Positions 7,629 to 15,374 are shown, counted from the stretch's first letter. The stretch: 17,934 bases of DNA from an uncultured Bacilli bacterium (GCA_910585335.1 CAJUCU010000017.1:6242-24175), one strand, 5' to 3'. Translations and numbers: made by a program. Notes: generated by a model from the sequence alone, not told the origin.

Positions 7629-8447
7629 ATGGAGCAAGCGCGAACCTTTTTTCACAAAGTATTTAGTATCATCAAAAGACCTGAGATGAGAATACTACCT
7701 GGACAGCTTGCTTTTTTCTTTGTCTTGTCATTGGTACCCTTAATCGCTCTAGTAGGAACCATAGCTGCATCTTTTAATATTTCGGTCTCATCATTAGAAG
7801 AGGCGATGAAAGTAGCACTTCCAGTTGATATATCCAATACACTTTTAACCTATGTTTCAGGAAAAGGATTAAACTTTAATATTATCATTTTCTTTTTATC
7901 CGCATTCATATTAGCATCTAATGGATGTCACTCCATGATTATTACATCAAATGAAATCTATAAAATAGAATGTAGTCAAGTTTTAAAAAGAAGAATGAAA
8001 GCGATTCTAATGACATTCATCTTAGTGCTCTTAGTTGTATTTTTATTAATTGTTCCTGTATATGGAGATTCTATCTTATCGCTAGCACTTTCCTATACCA
8101 GAAATGATCCAAGAGTGATGTTTTTAGGAACAATCTACCAAATATTAAAATATCCAGTATCCATTATATTAATCTATCTCAATATAAAACTACTCTATAC
8201 CATTGCCCCAGATAAAAGTATTAAGGCACACACCACAACCTATGGAGCTATCTTTACTACCATTACCTGGGTAATTGCCACCGAGATTTACTCATTTTAT
8301 GTTGCAACATTCGCAAACTATGATATCTTCTATGGAAGTATTTCTAGTATCATCATTTTACTAGTTTGGGTATATCTCTTATCCTATATCTTTGTATTAG
8401 GAATGGCAATTAATGCCGGGGATAGAAATACAAAAGAAATAAACTAA
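7629..8447 (+). CDS. YihY/BrkB-family inner-membrane protein
   Basis: 272 residues with six predicted membrane helices (about 26-48, 82-104, 124-145, 165-190, 203-224, 235-260). Family marks are the first-helix LAFFFVLSLVPLIALVGT and the last-helix YGSISSIIILLVWVYLLSY followed by GMAINAG. The family was once misnamed RNase BN. No enzymatic or transport activity is firmly established, though a role in export across, or organisation of, the membrane is often proposed. AAAGGA upstream of ATG 7629 supports the start. The gene sits between the receptor and galE in one unit with short gaps, which suggests an envelope role but does not prove one. Typical length is about 270-300, so it is complete. 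Confidence 0.92.
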   Translation: MEQARTFFHKVFSIIKRPEMRILPGQLAFFFVLSLVPLIALVGTIAASFNISVSSLEEAMKVALPVDISNTLLTYVSGKGLNFNIIIFFLSAFILASNGCHSMIITSNEIYKIECSQVLKRRMKAILMTFILVLLVVFLLIVPVYGDSILSLALSYTRNDPRVMFLGTIYQILKYPVSIILIYLNIKLLYTIAPDKSIKAHTTTYGAIFTTITWVIATEIYSFYVATFANYDIFYGSISSIIILLVWVYLLSYIFVLGMAINAGDRNTKEIN

Positions 8448-8465
8448 TTTAGAAGGAGGAAGAAA

Positions 8466-9467
8466 ATGAAAGTATTAGTAACAGGAGGAACAGGATTTAT
8501 CGGAAGTCACACTTGTTGTGTTTTATTAGAAGAAGGGCACGAAGTAGTAGTAATCGATAATTTCTCAAACTCAAGTAAAGAAGTAGCAGAAAAAATCAAA
8601 GAAATTAGCGATAGAAACATCACTCTTTATGAAGGAGATGTAGCAGATAAGGACCTTTTACGAGGAATCTTTGCAAATGAAAAAATAGATGTGGTTATTC
8701 ACTTTGCAGCCTATAAAGCCGTAGGAGAAAGTGTAAAATTACCATTAAAGTATTACAGAAATAATTTAGGAAACACGCTAAGTTTACTAGAAGTGATGGA
8801 TGAATATAATTGTAAGAGACTTGTATTCTCATCTAGCGCTACAGTTTACGGAACACCAGAGGCACTTCCTATCAAAGAAAGTTTTCCTCTATCAACAACC
8901 AATCCTTATGGAACAACGAAATTGATGATTGAACAAATTCTAAAAGACTTAGCCAAAGCGGACCCCACTTGGAGTATTGCTATACTTCGTTATTTCAATC
9001 CAATCGGAGCCCATCCATCAGGCCTAATTGGTGAAAATCCAAATGATATTCCTAATAATTTAATGCCATATATTGTAAAAGTAGCGAATAAAGAATTAGA
9101 AATCTTAAGTATCTTTGGTGATGACTACGATACAAAAGATGGAACAGGAGTTAGAGATTATATTCACGTAATGGATTTGGCTAAGGGTCATTTAAAAGCA
9201 ATTGAAAAAGTAATGAAAGAAACAAAAATAGATTGTTATAACTTAGGAACAGGAGAAGGCTATAGTGTCTTAGAACTAGTAGAAACATTTAAAAAAGTAA
9301 ATAATATTGATGTTCCATACCAAATAGTAAGTAGACGTCCTGGAGATATCGCCGCATGTTATGCAGATCCTTCTTATGCTCTAGAAGAGTTAGGCTTCAA
9401 AGCAGAAAAAGGAATCGAAGAAATGTGTAAAGATGCATATAACTTTATAATCAAAAACAAAGAATAA
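8466..9467 (+). CDS. galE: UDP-glucose 4-epimerase
   Basis: GalE interconverts UDP-glucose and UDP-galactose (or the N-acetyl forms) using bound NAD in the cytosol. At 333 residues it is full length. It is an extended short-chain dehydrogenase/reductase: the NAD-binding GGTGFIGSH sits at 7-15, DVADK near 60, HFAAYKAVGES in the 80s, the catalytic SSSATVYG near 120-127, and the YxxxK pair is Tyr148/Lys152. RYFNPIGAHPSG and GTGVRDYIHVMDLA are typical GalE segments. A very strong site, AGAAGGAGGA, precedes the start. It is last in the 5116-9467 unit, ahead of the terminator at 9491. No other Leloir gene is adjacent, so it more likely feeds UDP-sugars to glycolipid or wall polymer synthesis than galactose catabolism; that is inference. 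Confidence 0.96.
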   Translation: MKVLVTGGTGFIGSHTCCVLLEEGHEVVVIDNFSNSSKEVAEKIKEISDRNITLYEGDVADKDLLRGIFANEKIDVVIHFAAYKAVGESVKLPLKYYRNNLGNTLSLLEVMDEYNCKRLVFSSSATVYGTPEALPIKESFPLSTTNPYGTTKLMIEQILKDLAKADPTWSIAILRYFNPIGAHPSGLIGENPNDIPNNLMPYIVKVANKELEILSIFGDDYDTKDGTGVRDYIHVMDLAKGHLKAIEKVMKETKIDCYNLGTGEGYSVLELVETFKKVNNIDVPYQIVSRRPGDIAACYADPSYALEELGFKAEKGIEEMCKDAYNFIIKNKE

Positions 9468-9490
9468 ATCGCAAAATAGTAGAAAATTAC

Positions 9491-9513
9491 AGTGGGCAAA
9501 AGCCTGCTTTTTT
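9491..9513 (+). terminator. Rho-independent terminator after galE
   Basis: The stem AGTGGGC (9491-9497) pairs with GCCTGCT (9502-9508), including two G-U pairs, around an AAAA loop. Six Ts follow (9508-9513). It ends the 5116-9467 unit. Confidence 0.85.
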
Positions 9514-9518
9514 CGGCG

Positions 9519-9547
9519 TTGAAAAAATTTTTTACTAGTGTTACAAT
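9519..9547 (+). promoter_or_regulatory. Sigma-A promoter for the LtaS-type gene
   Basis: TTGAAA at 9519-9524 and TACAAT at 9542-9547 are 17 bases apart, with an extended -10 TG at 9539-9540. A second TATAAT at 9547-9552 overlaps but is spaced 22 bases from the same -35. It lies directly after the galE terminator. Confidence 0.8.
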
Positions 9548-9568
9548 ATAATAAGCGAGGTTGATAAA

Positions 9569-11638
9569 ATGAAGAATAAAATAAAAGATACCTATAAAAA
9601 AACAAAAAAGAAAACAAAAGCATTTTGTAAAAAAGTAAGAGAAGAACATATAGTAAAAGCGTATTGTAAAAACAATATTCTATTTTTAGCCTTTCTTATT
9701 ACATGCTTACTAAATTCTACAATGCTTCGCTTTTTTACGATGCATACCATGGAAAACTATTTAGCATTTAAACCAATCCTAGCCGATCTTTCCATCTTGA
9801 TTATCGCAGGATCATTCGGGTATTTGTTAAAGCCTAAAAATCGTTTTATCTATTATATGATACTAGAAATATTCTTTACTTTTATTTGTATGGTAAATTC
9901 TATTTATTACACCTTTTATACTTCATTCGCTTCAGCTTCTATGCTTTCACTAACACAGTTTATCGCCCCAGTAGGGGATGCTGTAATGGAAAATGTTTTA
10001 GAACTAAAAGATTTATTATATCTAATTGGCCCAGCCATCTTAATCATCATCCATATTTTCCTAAAGAAAAAACAGTATTATAAAAAAGTAGAAGGAAAAA
10101 AAGAGAGAAAACAAAAGACATTAAAAACACTAATTACGGGAGCTGTTTTAATTGTAATATTTACAGTCACACTCTCATCTCTTGAAATTGGAAGATTTGC
10201 AAAACAGTGGAACCGTGAATACATCGTTATGAGATTTGGAATCTATATCTATCAGTTTAATGACGTAGTAGCATCCCTTCAACCGAAAATCAACTCGATG
10301 TTTGGTTATGACAAAGCGAAAAAAAGTTTCAATGAGTACTTCGAAGGCAAAGAAGAAGAAAAAGACAATGAATACACAAATATTTTTGAAGGAAAAAATG
10401 TCATTGCCATCCATGCTGAAAGCTTACAGACCATTGCGTTAAACCGAGAATTTAATGGTGTAGAAGTAACACCTAACTTAAATCGAATTTTAAAAGAAGG
10501 AATGTATTTTTCTAACTTTTATTCACAAGTAAGTGTAGGTACTAGTAGTGATGCCGAACTAACTTATAACACTTCATTAATGCCCACTCAAAGTGGAACC
10601 GCTTTCGTCTCATATTTCGATCGTAAATATGTGGCATTCCCAAGTTTGTTAAAAGAAAAAGGCTATTACACATTTAGTATGCATGCCAATAATGCCGACT
10701 TCTGGAATAGAAGAACCATGCATCAAAGCCTAGGTTATGATAAATTCTATAGCAAAGAAACTTATAAAGTCGAAAAAGAAAATAGCATTGGTTTAGGACT
10801 AAGTGATAAAGAGTTCTTCAAGCAATCTATTACCAAATTAAAGAAAATAAAAGAAAAACATGATAAGTTCTATGGATTATTAATCACACTAACCAATCAT
10901 ACACCGTTTTCAGATGTAGATAAATACGACCCATTTGAAGTAAACATCAAAGAAAAAGTCGTAAATGAAGAAGGGGTAGAAGAAGAAAAAATATATCCAT
11001 ACATGGAAGGAACCAAACTAGGAAACTATTTTAAATCTGTTCATTATGCCGATGCAGCCTTAGGAGAATTTTTACAAGCATTAGAAGAAAATGGTCTACT
11101 AGAGAATACTGTATTTGTTTTATATGGAGATCATGATGCTAGACTTCCTAAAAAAGATTATCAAAGGTTATTAAACTATGATAAAGAAACAGATGGTTTA
11201 TTAGATAAAGAGGATGAAGGATATCAAGAATTTGATAGTTATCAATATGAATTAAATCGGAAAGTACCACTGATTATTTGGACCAAAGATAAACAGTTTA
11301 ATAAAGAAATAACAAATGTAATGGGAATGTATGATGTCCTACCAACTTTAGGAAATATGCTTGGTATTGAAAATAAATATGCCCTAGGACATGATATCTT
11401 TAATATCAATGAAGATAATATTGTAGTATTCCCTAATGGAAACTGGCTAACGAATAAAATATATTATAACAGTCAAAAAGGAGAGTATTTATCATTAGAT
11501 GGAGAAGCTATTAGTGAAGAATATATAATTGCCAAAAATAAATATTCAGAGGAACTGTTGAATGTCTCCAATAATATGATTGTTTTTGACTTATTAAACG
11601 AAGACAAATCGGAGAATAATAATAAAGAAGGGAGCTAG
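9569..11638 (+). CDS. Lipoteichoic acid synthase-family sulfatase (LtaS-type)
   Basis: This enzyme type moves glycerol-phosphate from phosphatidylglycerol onto a lipid anchor at the outer face of the membrane, building lipoteichoic acid. 689 residues. A long basic N-terminus (residues 1-35, rich in Lys) precedes five membrane helices (about 37-56, 67-86, 93-118, 149-166, 186-204), then the linker WNREYIVMRFGIYIYQFND and a sulfatase/alkaline-phosphatase-fold domain. Catalytic features match LtaS: metal Glu284 in HAESLQ, nucleophile Thr325 in GTSSDAE, His444 in NHTPF, and Asp521/His522 in YGDHDARL. It could instead be a paralogue such as an LTA primase, YfnI/YqgS-like enzyme or phosphoglycerol transferase, so no symbol is given. 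The start at ATG 9569 has GCGAGG upstream. It is followed after three bases by a small membrane-anchored gene in the same transcript. Confidence 0.93.
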   Translation: MKNKIKDTYKKTKKKTKAFCKKVREEHIVKAYCKNNILFLAFLITCLLNSTMLRFFTMHTMENYLAFKPILADLSILIIAGSFGYLLKPKNRFIYYMILEIFFTFICMVNSIYYTFYTSFASASMLSLTQFIAPVGDAVMENVLELKDLLYLIGPAILIIIHIFLKKKQYYKKVEGKKERKQKTLKTLITGAVLIVIFTVTLSSLEIGRFAKQWNREYIVMRFGIYIYQFNDVVASLQPKINSMFGYDKAKKSFNEYFEGKEEEKDNEYTNIFEGKNVIAIHAESLQTIALNREFNGVEVTPNLNRILKEGMYFSNFYSQVSVGTSSDAELTYNTSLMPTQSGTAFVSYFDRKYVAFPSLLKEKGYYTFSMHANNADFWNRRTMHQSLGYDKFYSKETYKVEKENSIGLGLSDKEFFKQSITKLKKIKEKHDKFYGLLITLTNHTPFSDVDKYDPFEVNIKEKVVNEEGVEEEKIYPYMEGTKLGNYFKSVHYADAALGEFLQALEENGLLENTVFVLYGDHDARLPKKDYQRLLNYDKETDGLLDKEDEGYQEFDSYQYELNRKVPLIIWTKDKQFNKEITNVMGMYDVLPTLGNMLGIENKYALGHDIFNINEDNIVVFPNGNWLTNKIYYNSQKGEYLSLDGEAISEEYIIAKNKYSEELLNVSNNMIVFDLLNEDKSENNNKEGS

Positions 11639-11641
11639 TGT

Positions 11642-12268
11642 ATGAAGTTAAAAAAAAGTGTAAAAAGATTTCTCTTTTTCATCGCTATAGTAATAATAGT
11701 AGGAGTAGGGATTATTACATATTCTACTGTTATGAAAAAAGATAAGGTAGCAGAAGTAAAAGTGTTAAAAGAAATTAAAGGATACGGATATAAATTAAAA
11801 GATAATAAAAGTGAGTCCTACAAGAAATTATTTGCCAAATTAGAAGAAGAATTAAAAAAAGATAGTGTGGATGAAGAAAAGTATGCCAAACTTATTTCAG
11901 AAATGTTTATTCTAGATTTCTATTCATTAGATGAGAAAGTTGCTAAAACAGATGTAGGTGGTACAGATTTCATCTATCAAGAAAGCTTAAATGATTTTTT
12001 AGAAAATGCCGAGCATACTTTATATAAGTATGTGGAAAGTAATATCTACAAGCAAAGAAAACAAGACTTACCGATAGTAGAGAAAGTAACAGTAGAAAGT
12101 GTAAAAAATGAAACTTTTGCATATGGAGAAAAAAACGATGAGGATGCCTTTATCGTAGAAGTTAGTTGGACTTATAAAGATAAAAACAAAGCAAAAGGAT
12201 ATCAAGATAGTGCTACACTAACTTTCATTCACAATGGAAAGAGATTAGATTTAGTCGAATTAAAATAA
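11642..12268 (+). CDS. Membrane-anchored protein of unknown function, co-transcribed with the LtaS-type gene
   Basis: 208 residues. A basic N-terminus (MKLKKSVKRF) and one hydrophobic helix (about 11-29) are followed by an extracellular domain. No lipobox is present. The first half is helical and charged (about 40-90), with YAKLISEMFILDFYSLDEKV, then DVGGTDFIYQESLNDF and HTLYKYVESN. The second half has alternating strands (DAFIVEVSWTYKDK, ATLTFIHNGKRLDLVELK), so a mixed alpha+beta, NTF2-like fold is possible. Similar uncharacterised proteins occur in gut Firmicutes by my recollection. AGAAGGGAG lies nine bases before the ATG, and the start is three bases past the LtaS stop, so translation is probably coupled. 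This makes a role in teichoic acid synthesis or control plausible but unproven. Confidence 0.82.
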   Translation: MKLKKSVKRFLFFIAIVIIVGVGIITYSTVMKKDKVAEVKVLKEIKGYGYKLKDNKSESYKKLFAKLEEELKKDSVDEEKYAKLISEMFILDFYSLDEKVAKTDVGGTDFIYQESLNDFLENAEHTLYKYVESNIYKQRKQDLPIVEKVTVESVKNETFAYGEKNDEDAFIVEVSWTYKDKNKAKGYQDSATLTFIHNGKRLDLVELK

Positions 12269-12272
12269 TAAG

Positions 12273-12312
12273 AAAAATATAAAATGCCATTACAAGCGTT
12301 TTATATTTTTTT
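12273..12312 (+). terminator. Rho-independent terminator ending the LtaS-type unit
   Basis: The stem of about 15 bases (AAAAATATAAAATGC at 12273-12287, GCGTTTTATATTTTT from 12296) has one G-U pair and an eight-base loop. The Ts run to 12312. The T-run also forms half of a 16-base perfect palindrome (TTTTTTAGCTAAAAAA, 12307-12322). Confidence 0.82.
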
Positions 12313-12349
12313 AGCTAAAAAATTTAACTATTGTTAATAAAGCCATAGT

Positions 12350-12358
12350 TTTAAGGAC
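12350..12358 (+). repeat. Left copy of TTTAAGGAC flanking word
   Basis: The nine-base word recurs at 13164-13172 in the same orientation, on the other side of the nucleotidase remnant. The copies share CG just beyond (GGACCG versus GGACG). It is short enough to arise by chance, so this is a weak feature. Confidence 0.3.
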
Positions 12359-12380
12359 CGTTAGTGTAAATTAAATTGAA

Positions 12381-12402
12381 TTTTACTACTAATTTACTAC
12401 TT
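12381..12402 (+). repeat. Tandem TTTACTACT direct repeat
   Basis: TTTACTACT occurs at 12382-12390 and 12393-12401, an 11-base period, followed by a T-run. It lies in AT-rich non-coding DNA on the left side of the decayed gene. One helical turn of spacing is compatible with a protein-binding site such as integrase arm sites, but no protein is implied by the sequence alone. Confidence 0.5.
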
Positions 12403-12449
12403 TTTAATAAATAATAACAACACATATCGCTAATAGCTAAATATTCCAT

Positions 12450-12455
12450 TATAAT
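12450..12455 (+). promoter_or_regulatory. Possible -10 box of the nucleotidase remnant
   Basis: A perfect TATAAT lies 25 bases before the remnant's start, with AAGGAGGG in between. No recognisable -35 box is seen at the right distance, so the promoter may have decayed or be weak. Confidence 0.35.
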
Positions 12456-12480
12456 ATCGGTAATTGCAAGGAGGGTTTAA

Positions 12481-13086
12481 ATGGAAAAGAAAAATAATTT
12501 GCTTTTAGATATAGATGAGGTATTTTGTTTCCCTGGTTTTTTAGATGCAATTAACGAATTTTTGGGAAGCAATTATTTAATAGATGATTTTTCAGATTAC
12601 TATATGGATGAGGCAGTTATTCCAAAAGAAGTGTTAAGAGAGTTAAATTCAATTTACAATATTTATCCTTGTTCATCATGTATTAATCCATTTAACATTA
12701 TTGGTTCTGGTAGATTGTTTACAGATAAATATAATTATTTAATTAACTCTATGCCATTTATCAAACCTGAACATTTTATTTTTACTAATGCAAAGCATTT
12801 ATTTAAAGCAAATGTTTAAATAGATGACAGACTATCTAATCTTAATGAATATATAGCAACTCGTATTTTGTTTCCTTCTTATCATAATAAAACAATTCCA
12901 AACGATGAATTAAGCAAGAAGGGTATATTACTAGACCAATCTCAAGTTAAAGATGATGAAATTAAACGCTATTTAAAAAATAAGATGCTACATAATAAAA
13001 TAAGGGTAATACTTATACCTTATTATGGCGAGAATTTTGTGGCTACGCCACTAGTTTCGCTCATAAAGATATTTTTGATACTATGA
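12481..13086 (+). pseudogene. Broken 5'(3')-deoxyribonucleotidase-like HAD gene (nonsense mutation plus internal deletion)
   Basis: The start is strong (AAGGAGGG then ATG 12481). The protein opens with the HAD motif I, LLLDIDEV (Asp10, Asp12), then PGFLDAINEFLGSNY and FSDYYMDEA, as in bacterial NT5C-type nucleotidases that dephosphorylate (deoxy)nucleoside monophosphates. CSSC (motif II region) and FTNAKHLFKA (motif III lysine) follow. A TAA at 12817-12819 then interrupts the same frame, directly before IDDRLSN, the metal-binding motif IV, and FPSYHNK. A CAA to TAA change would explain the stop. From memory of the family, about 25-30 residues between IPKE and EVLRELN (junction near 12628) are also missing. 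The last 30 or so residues do not resemble the usual C-terminus. Upstream and downstream parts are each too incomplete to work. Intact members are about 190 residues. Confidence 0.8.
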
Positions 13087-13163
13087 CATTGCATAGTTTT
13101 TTTATTTAAAATTAATAATATAAAAAATAACATAAACACTTATAAATAAAGGTTATAACGACA

Positions 13164-13172
13164 TTTAAGGAC
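13164..13172 (+). repeat. Right copy of TTTAAGGAC flanking word
   Basis: This is the partner of the copy at 12350-12358, about 814 bases away. It is followed by ACTACTT at 13182-13188, echoing the ACTACT repeats beside the left copy. Confidence 0.3.
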
Positions 13173-13214
13173 GTATAAAAAACTACTTAAAATATACTAT
13201 ACTTTTTATAAATC

Positions 13215-13243
13215 AAAAAAAGAAAAACTCCCAGTGGGGAGTT
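13215..13243 (-). terminator. Rho-independent terminator of the LCP gene (minus strand)
   Basis: Read on the minus strand, AACTCCC (13243-13237) and GGGAGTT (13232-13226) form a seven-base stem around a four-base loop. This is followed by TTTC and seven Ts (to 13215). It starts five bases past the stop codon of the LCP gene. Confidence 0.9.
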
Positions 13244-13247
13244 GAAT

Positions 13248-15236
13248 TTATTCAGAAGGTTGTTCAGGAGAAGGGGGAGTAGGAGTTGGTTTTTCATCTT
13301 CACCTACATCTGGTTCTTCTTCATCGCTATCATCTTCTTCATCATCATCTTTATCAGGGACAGTAGGTTTAGGTTTCTGTGTTGTATTAGAGTTGTTGTT
13401 CTTATCCTGAGTAGTATTAGAACTACTAGTAGAACCTCCGCCTAATCGAAGTACCACAGAACCACTTAATTTATCAATACGTTTATTAGCAGGTTGTGAT
13501 TGACTAATAACATAACCATTACCACCTGTGAATGTTACATTAACACCATTACGTCTTGCCCAAGCAGCAGCAGCCTCACGACTATCTCCAGAAAAGTCTG
13601 GAAGTAGTGAATAAGTATAGTTAGTCTTATAAGGACCATATCCAATGATTTCTTTTTCATATGGTTCATTAATAGAAAAACTAAATTCTTTAATGACTTC
13701 ATGTTCTTCTAATTCTAAGTTTTCCTTCATTGCACGAACAATATCTTTTTTACTATCTTTATTAGGAATATAATTCCATAATACCAACTTCATGTTCTCA
13801 TCATAAATCATCTGTCCATCACCCTGTAAATAAAGCTGTTCGATGGAAACAATATCAGAATCATCCTTACTTAAACTCTTTGCTAAAATATCCTTTCCAA
13901 TATTATAAAAAGATAAAATTTGTTGAGTAGAAAGATTAGTATCCAAATTATTAGAAACTGTATTTAACACATCGGTAAACTGCGAAATACTATTAATCGT
14001 TTTCATTTTATTTAAAATCCCTTGAATCACAATCTGTTGATTTTGACCACGGCCAATATCACCATTGGCTAACTGTTTTCTATTTCTAGATAAAACAAGG
14101 GCGCCTTCACCACTTAAATGTTGAAATCCTTCTTTAATACAAATCTCTTCGCCACGAGAAGAATCATCTGTACATAAGTCTGCAGGAACTTCTACATCAA
14201 TCCCTCCGATTGCATCTACTAAATGAACAAGTCCTTTAAAATTAACCTTTGCATAATAATCAATAGGAATACCAAAATAGTCTTCAATCGTTTGCATCAT
14301 ACAATCAGTTCCATGCCATGCCGCATGAGTAATCTTATTTTCATACTTCCCAGCAAAACAAGAAATAGGTACATAACTATCTCTAGGAATACTAAGCATA
14401 GTTGCATTTAGTGTCTTAGGATTGAATGTAACAAGCATAAGGGAATCTCCATTCGCAACTGCATTTTTATCAAGTCCCTCTTCAGTAGAATCAATTCCCA
14501 TTAATAAAATAGTAAATGGCTCTTTCACTGATTTACCAGTAGAACCAGTCTCTCTTTTACTAGTAGAAGCCTTCAAAAGTTTCTTTTCTTTCTTTAAAAT
14601 TACTTGAGTATCATCACTAATATTAGCATAATCAGGAGTAGCACTATAAAGTGACACATAATCACTGCTTAAAAATATAGCATCTAACTCTCCACTATAA
14701 AGCTTACTAAGCATTTCTGTATAAGTATCAAACTGTTTAATCTTATTTTTATCTTTCAAATGATTTTCTTTAATCACTTCCTGCGGAATCGTATATCCCT
14801 CAGGAGACTCTTTATCATCTAAAATACCAATAACAGCATCTTCTAATTCTTGAACTTTAGAAATCTCACTTTTCTTCATCACTACCAAACTAGAAGAATA
14901 AGTGACCCACTTTTTATTAATGCTACTAACAACACCATAAGAATAGAAGATAATAACACCAATCAGTAAATTGATAAGCAAATAAAAAACCATGAATAAA
15001 ATGAAAGCAATATGTCGTGATTCTTTACGAGACTTTCTCTTCCAAATCGTTTTTGTTTTAAGTAACAATAACAAATCAATCAAAATAAAAATTCCAATTA
15101 CAATATAACGAATCAAATTCTCAATAGAATCTAATAAGAAAATATTATAAATTGCAAAAATGCTAGCACCTAATGTTAGAATAAAAAGCAATAGTACTGG
15201 TATTCTGTTTTTTTCTTTTTTCTCTTTTTCCTTCAA
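13248..15236 (-). CDS. LytR-CpsA-Psr (LCP) family protein with extra extracellular domain, PASTA repeat and acidic tail
   Basis: LCP enzymes transfer teichoic acids or capsule from a lipid carrier to peptidoglycan outside the cell. 662 residues; TTG start with GGAGGG about six bases upstream. Three membrane helices lie at about 13-34, 41-59 and 77-99. Residues about 110-222 form an extra domain (LVVMKKSEI, AVIGILDDKES, FDTYTEMLSKLYSGELDAIF) resembling half of a periplasmic binding protein. The LCP core spans about 240-455: FTILLMGIDS, Asp264 in NGDS, Arg285/Asp286 in IPRDSYV, VDAIGGIDVEVP, and the Arg-rich SRNRKQLANGDIGRGQ at 383-398. A PASTA-like repeat follows at about 543-600 (LPDFSGDSREAAAAWARRNG, VISQSQPA). 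The tail (601-662) is Ser/Thr/Asn-rich, then Asp/Glu-rich, then Pro/Thr-rich, likely wall-spanning. It has its own promoter and terminator, and is divergent from the glucosaminidase gene. Confidence 0.93.
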   Translation of the reverse strand: MKEKEKKEKNRIPVLLLFILTLGASIFAIYNIFLLDSIENLIRYIVIGIFILIDLLLLLKTKTIWKRKSRKESRHIAFILFMVFYLLINLLIGVIIFYSYGVVSSINKKWVTYSSSLVVMKKSEISKVQELEDAVIGILDDKESPEGYTIPQEVIKENHLKDKNKIKQFDTYTEMLSKLYSGELDAIFLSSDYVSLYSATPDYANISDDTQVILKKEKKLLKASTSKRETGSTGKSVKEPFTILLMGIDSTEEGLDKNAVANGDSLMLVTFNPKTLNATMLSIPRDSYVPISCFAGKYENKITHAAWHGTDCMMQTIEDYFGIPIDYYAKVNFKGLVHLVDAIGGIDVEVPADLCTDDSSRGEEICIKEGFQHLSGEGALVLSRNRKQLANGDIGRGQNQQIVIQGILNKMKTINSISQFTDVLNTVSNNLDTNLSTQQILSFYNIGKDILAKSLSKDDSDIVSIEQLYLQGDGQMIYDENMKLVLWNYIPNKDSKKDIVRAMKENLELEEHEVIKEFSFSINEPYEKEIIGYGPYKTNYTYSLLPDFSGDSREAAAAWARRNGVNVTFTGGNGYVISQSQPANKRIDKLSGSVVLRLGGGSTSSSNTTQDKNNNSNTTQKPKPTVPDKDDDEEDDSDEEEPDVGEDEKPTPTPPSPEQPSE

Positions 15237-15265
15237 ATAAATCCCTCCAATTCTAACTATCTTTT

Positions 15266-15294
15266 ATTATATCGAACAATCTAGTATTTATCAA
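15266..15294 (-). promoter_or_regulatory. Sigma-A promoter of the LCP gene (minus strand)
   Basis: On the minus strand TTGATA (15294-15289) and TATAAT (15271-15266) are 17 bases apart, a near-consensus promoter. Transcription would start near 15259, about 23 bases before the TTG start codon. Confidence 0.88.
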
Positions 15295-15365
15295 TATTTT
15301 TTCGTAAAATGAAAGTGTAAACTCGACAAAAAAAATGTTGTTTTCTATACTTCTTTGTTGTTTTT

Positions 15366-15374
15366 TGTTATACT
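15366..15374 (+). promoter_or_regulatory. Extended -10 promoter of the glucosaminidase gene
   Basis: TGTTATACT (TG at 15366-15367, TATACT at 15369-15374) lies about 30 bases before the GTG start. No good -35 is seen, but the extended TG can compensate. It is about 100 bases from the divergent LCP promoter, so both could share control. Confidence 0.5.

Larger units (their letters stand above)
12313..13214. other. Decayed accessory patch between the LtaS unit and the LCP gene
   Basis: About 900 bases hold no intact gene: a 170-base AT-rich left part, the broken nucleotidase-like gene (12481-13086), and about 130 AT-rich bases with no gene. The word TTTAAGGAC occurs in the same orientation near both ends (12350-12358 and 13164-13172), each followed downstream by ACTACTT-type words (12385-12402 and 13182-13188). 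The pattern suggests an old insertion or recombination scar. No integrase or transposase remains. Confidence 0.4.

Noticed and set aside
9374..9649. Minus-strand open frames across the galE end and LtaS start
   Set aside because: They cross a terminator and promoter on the other strand and are Phe/Tyr-rich only because of poly-Lys codons opposite.
12307..12322. Perfect 16-base palindrome TTTTTTAGCTAAAAAA as an operator
   Set aside because: It arises from the terminator T-run meeting an A-run around AGCT; nothing else supports a binding site.
12868..13086. Separate small gene starting at TTG 12868
   Set aside because: It is in the same frame as the upstream part and its sequence (FPSYHNK...) continues the nucleotidase family; no ribosome binding site precedes it. 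It is the second half of the pseudogene.
13242..13445. Plus-strand frame rich in Arg, Phe and Ile opposite the LCP tail
   Set aside because: It is the reverse reading of the low-complexity acidic tail codons, with no start signal.
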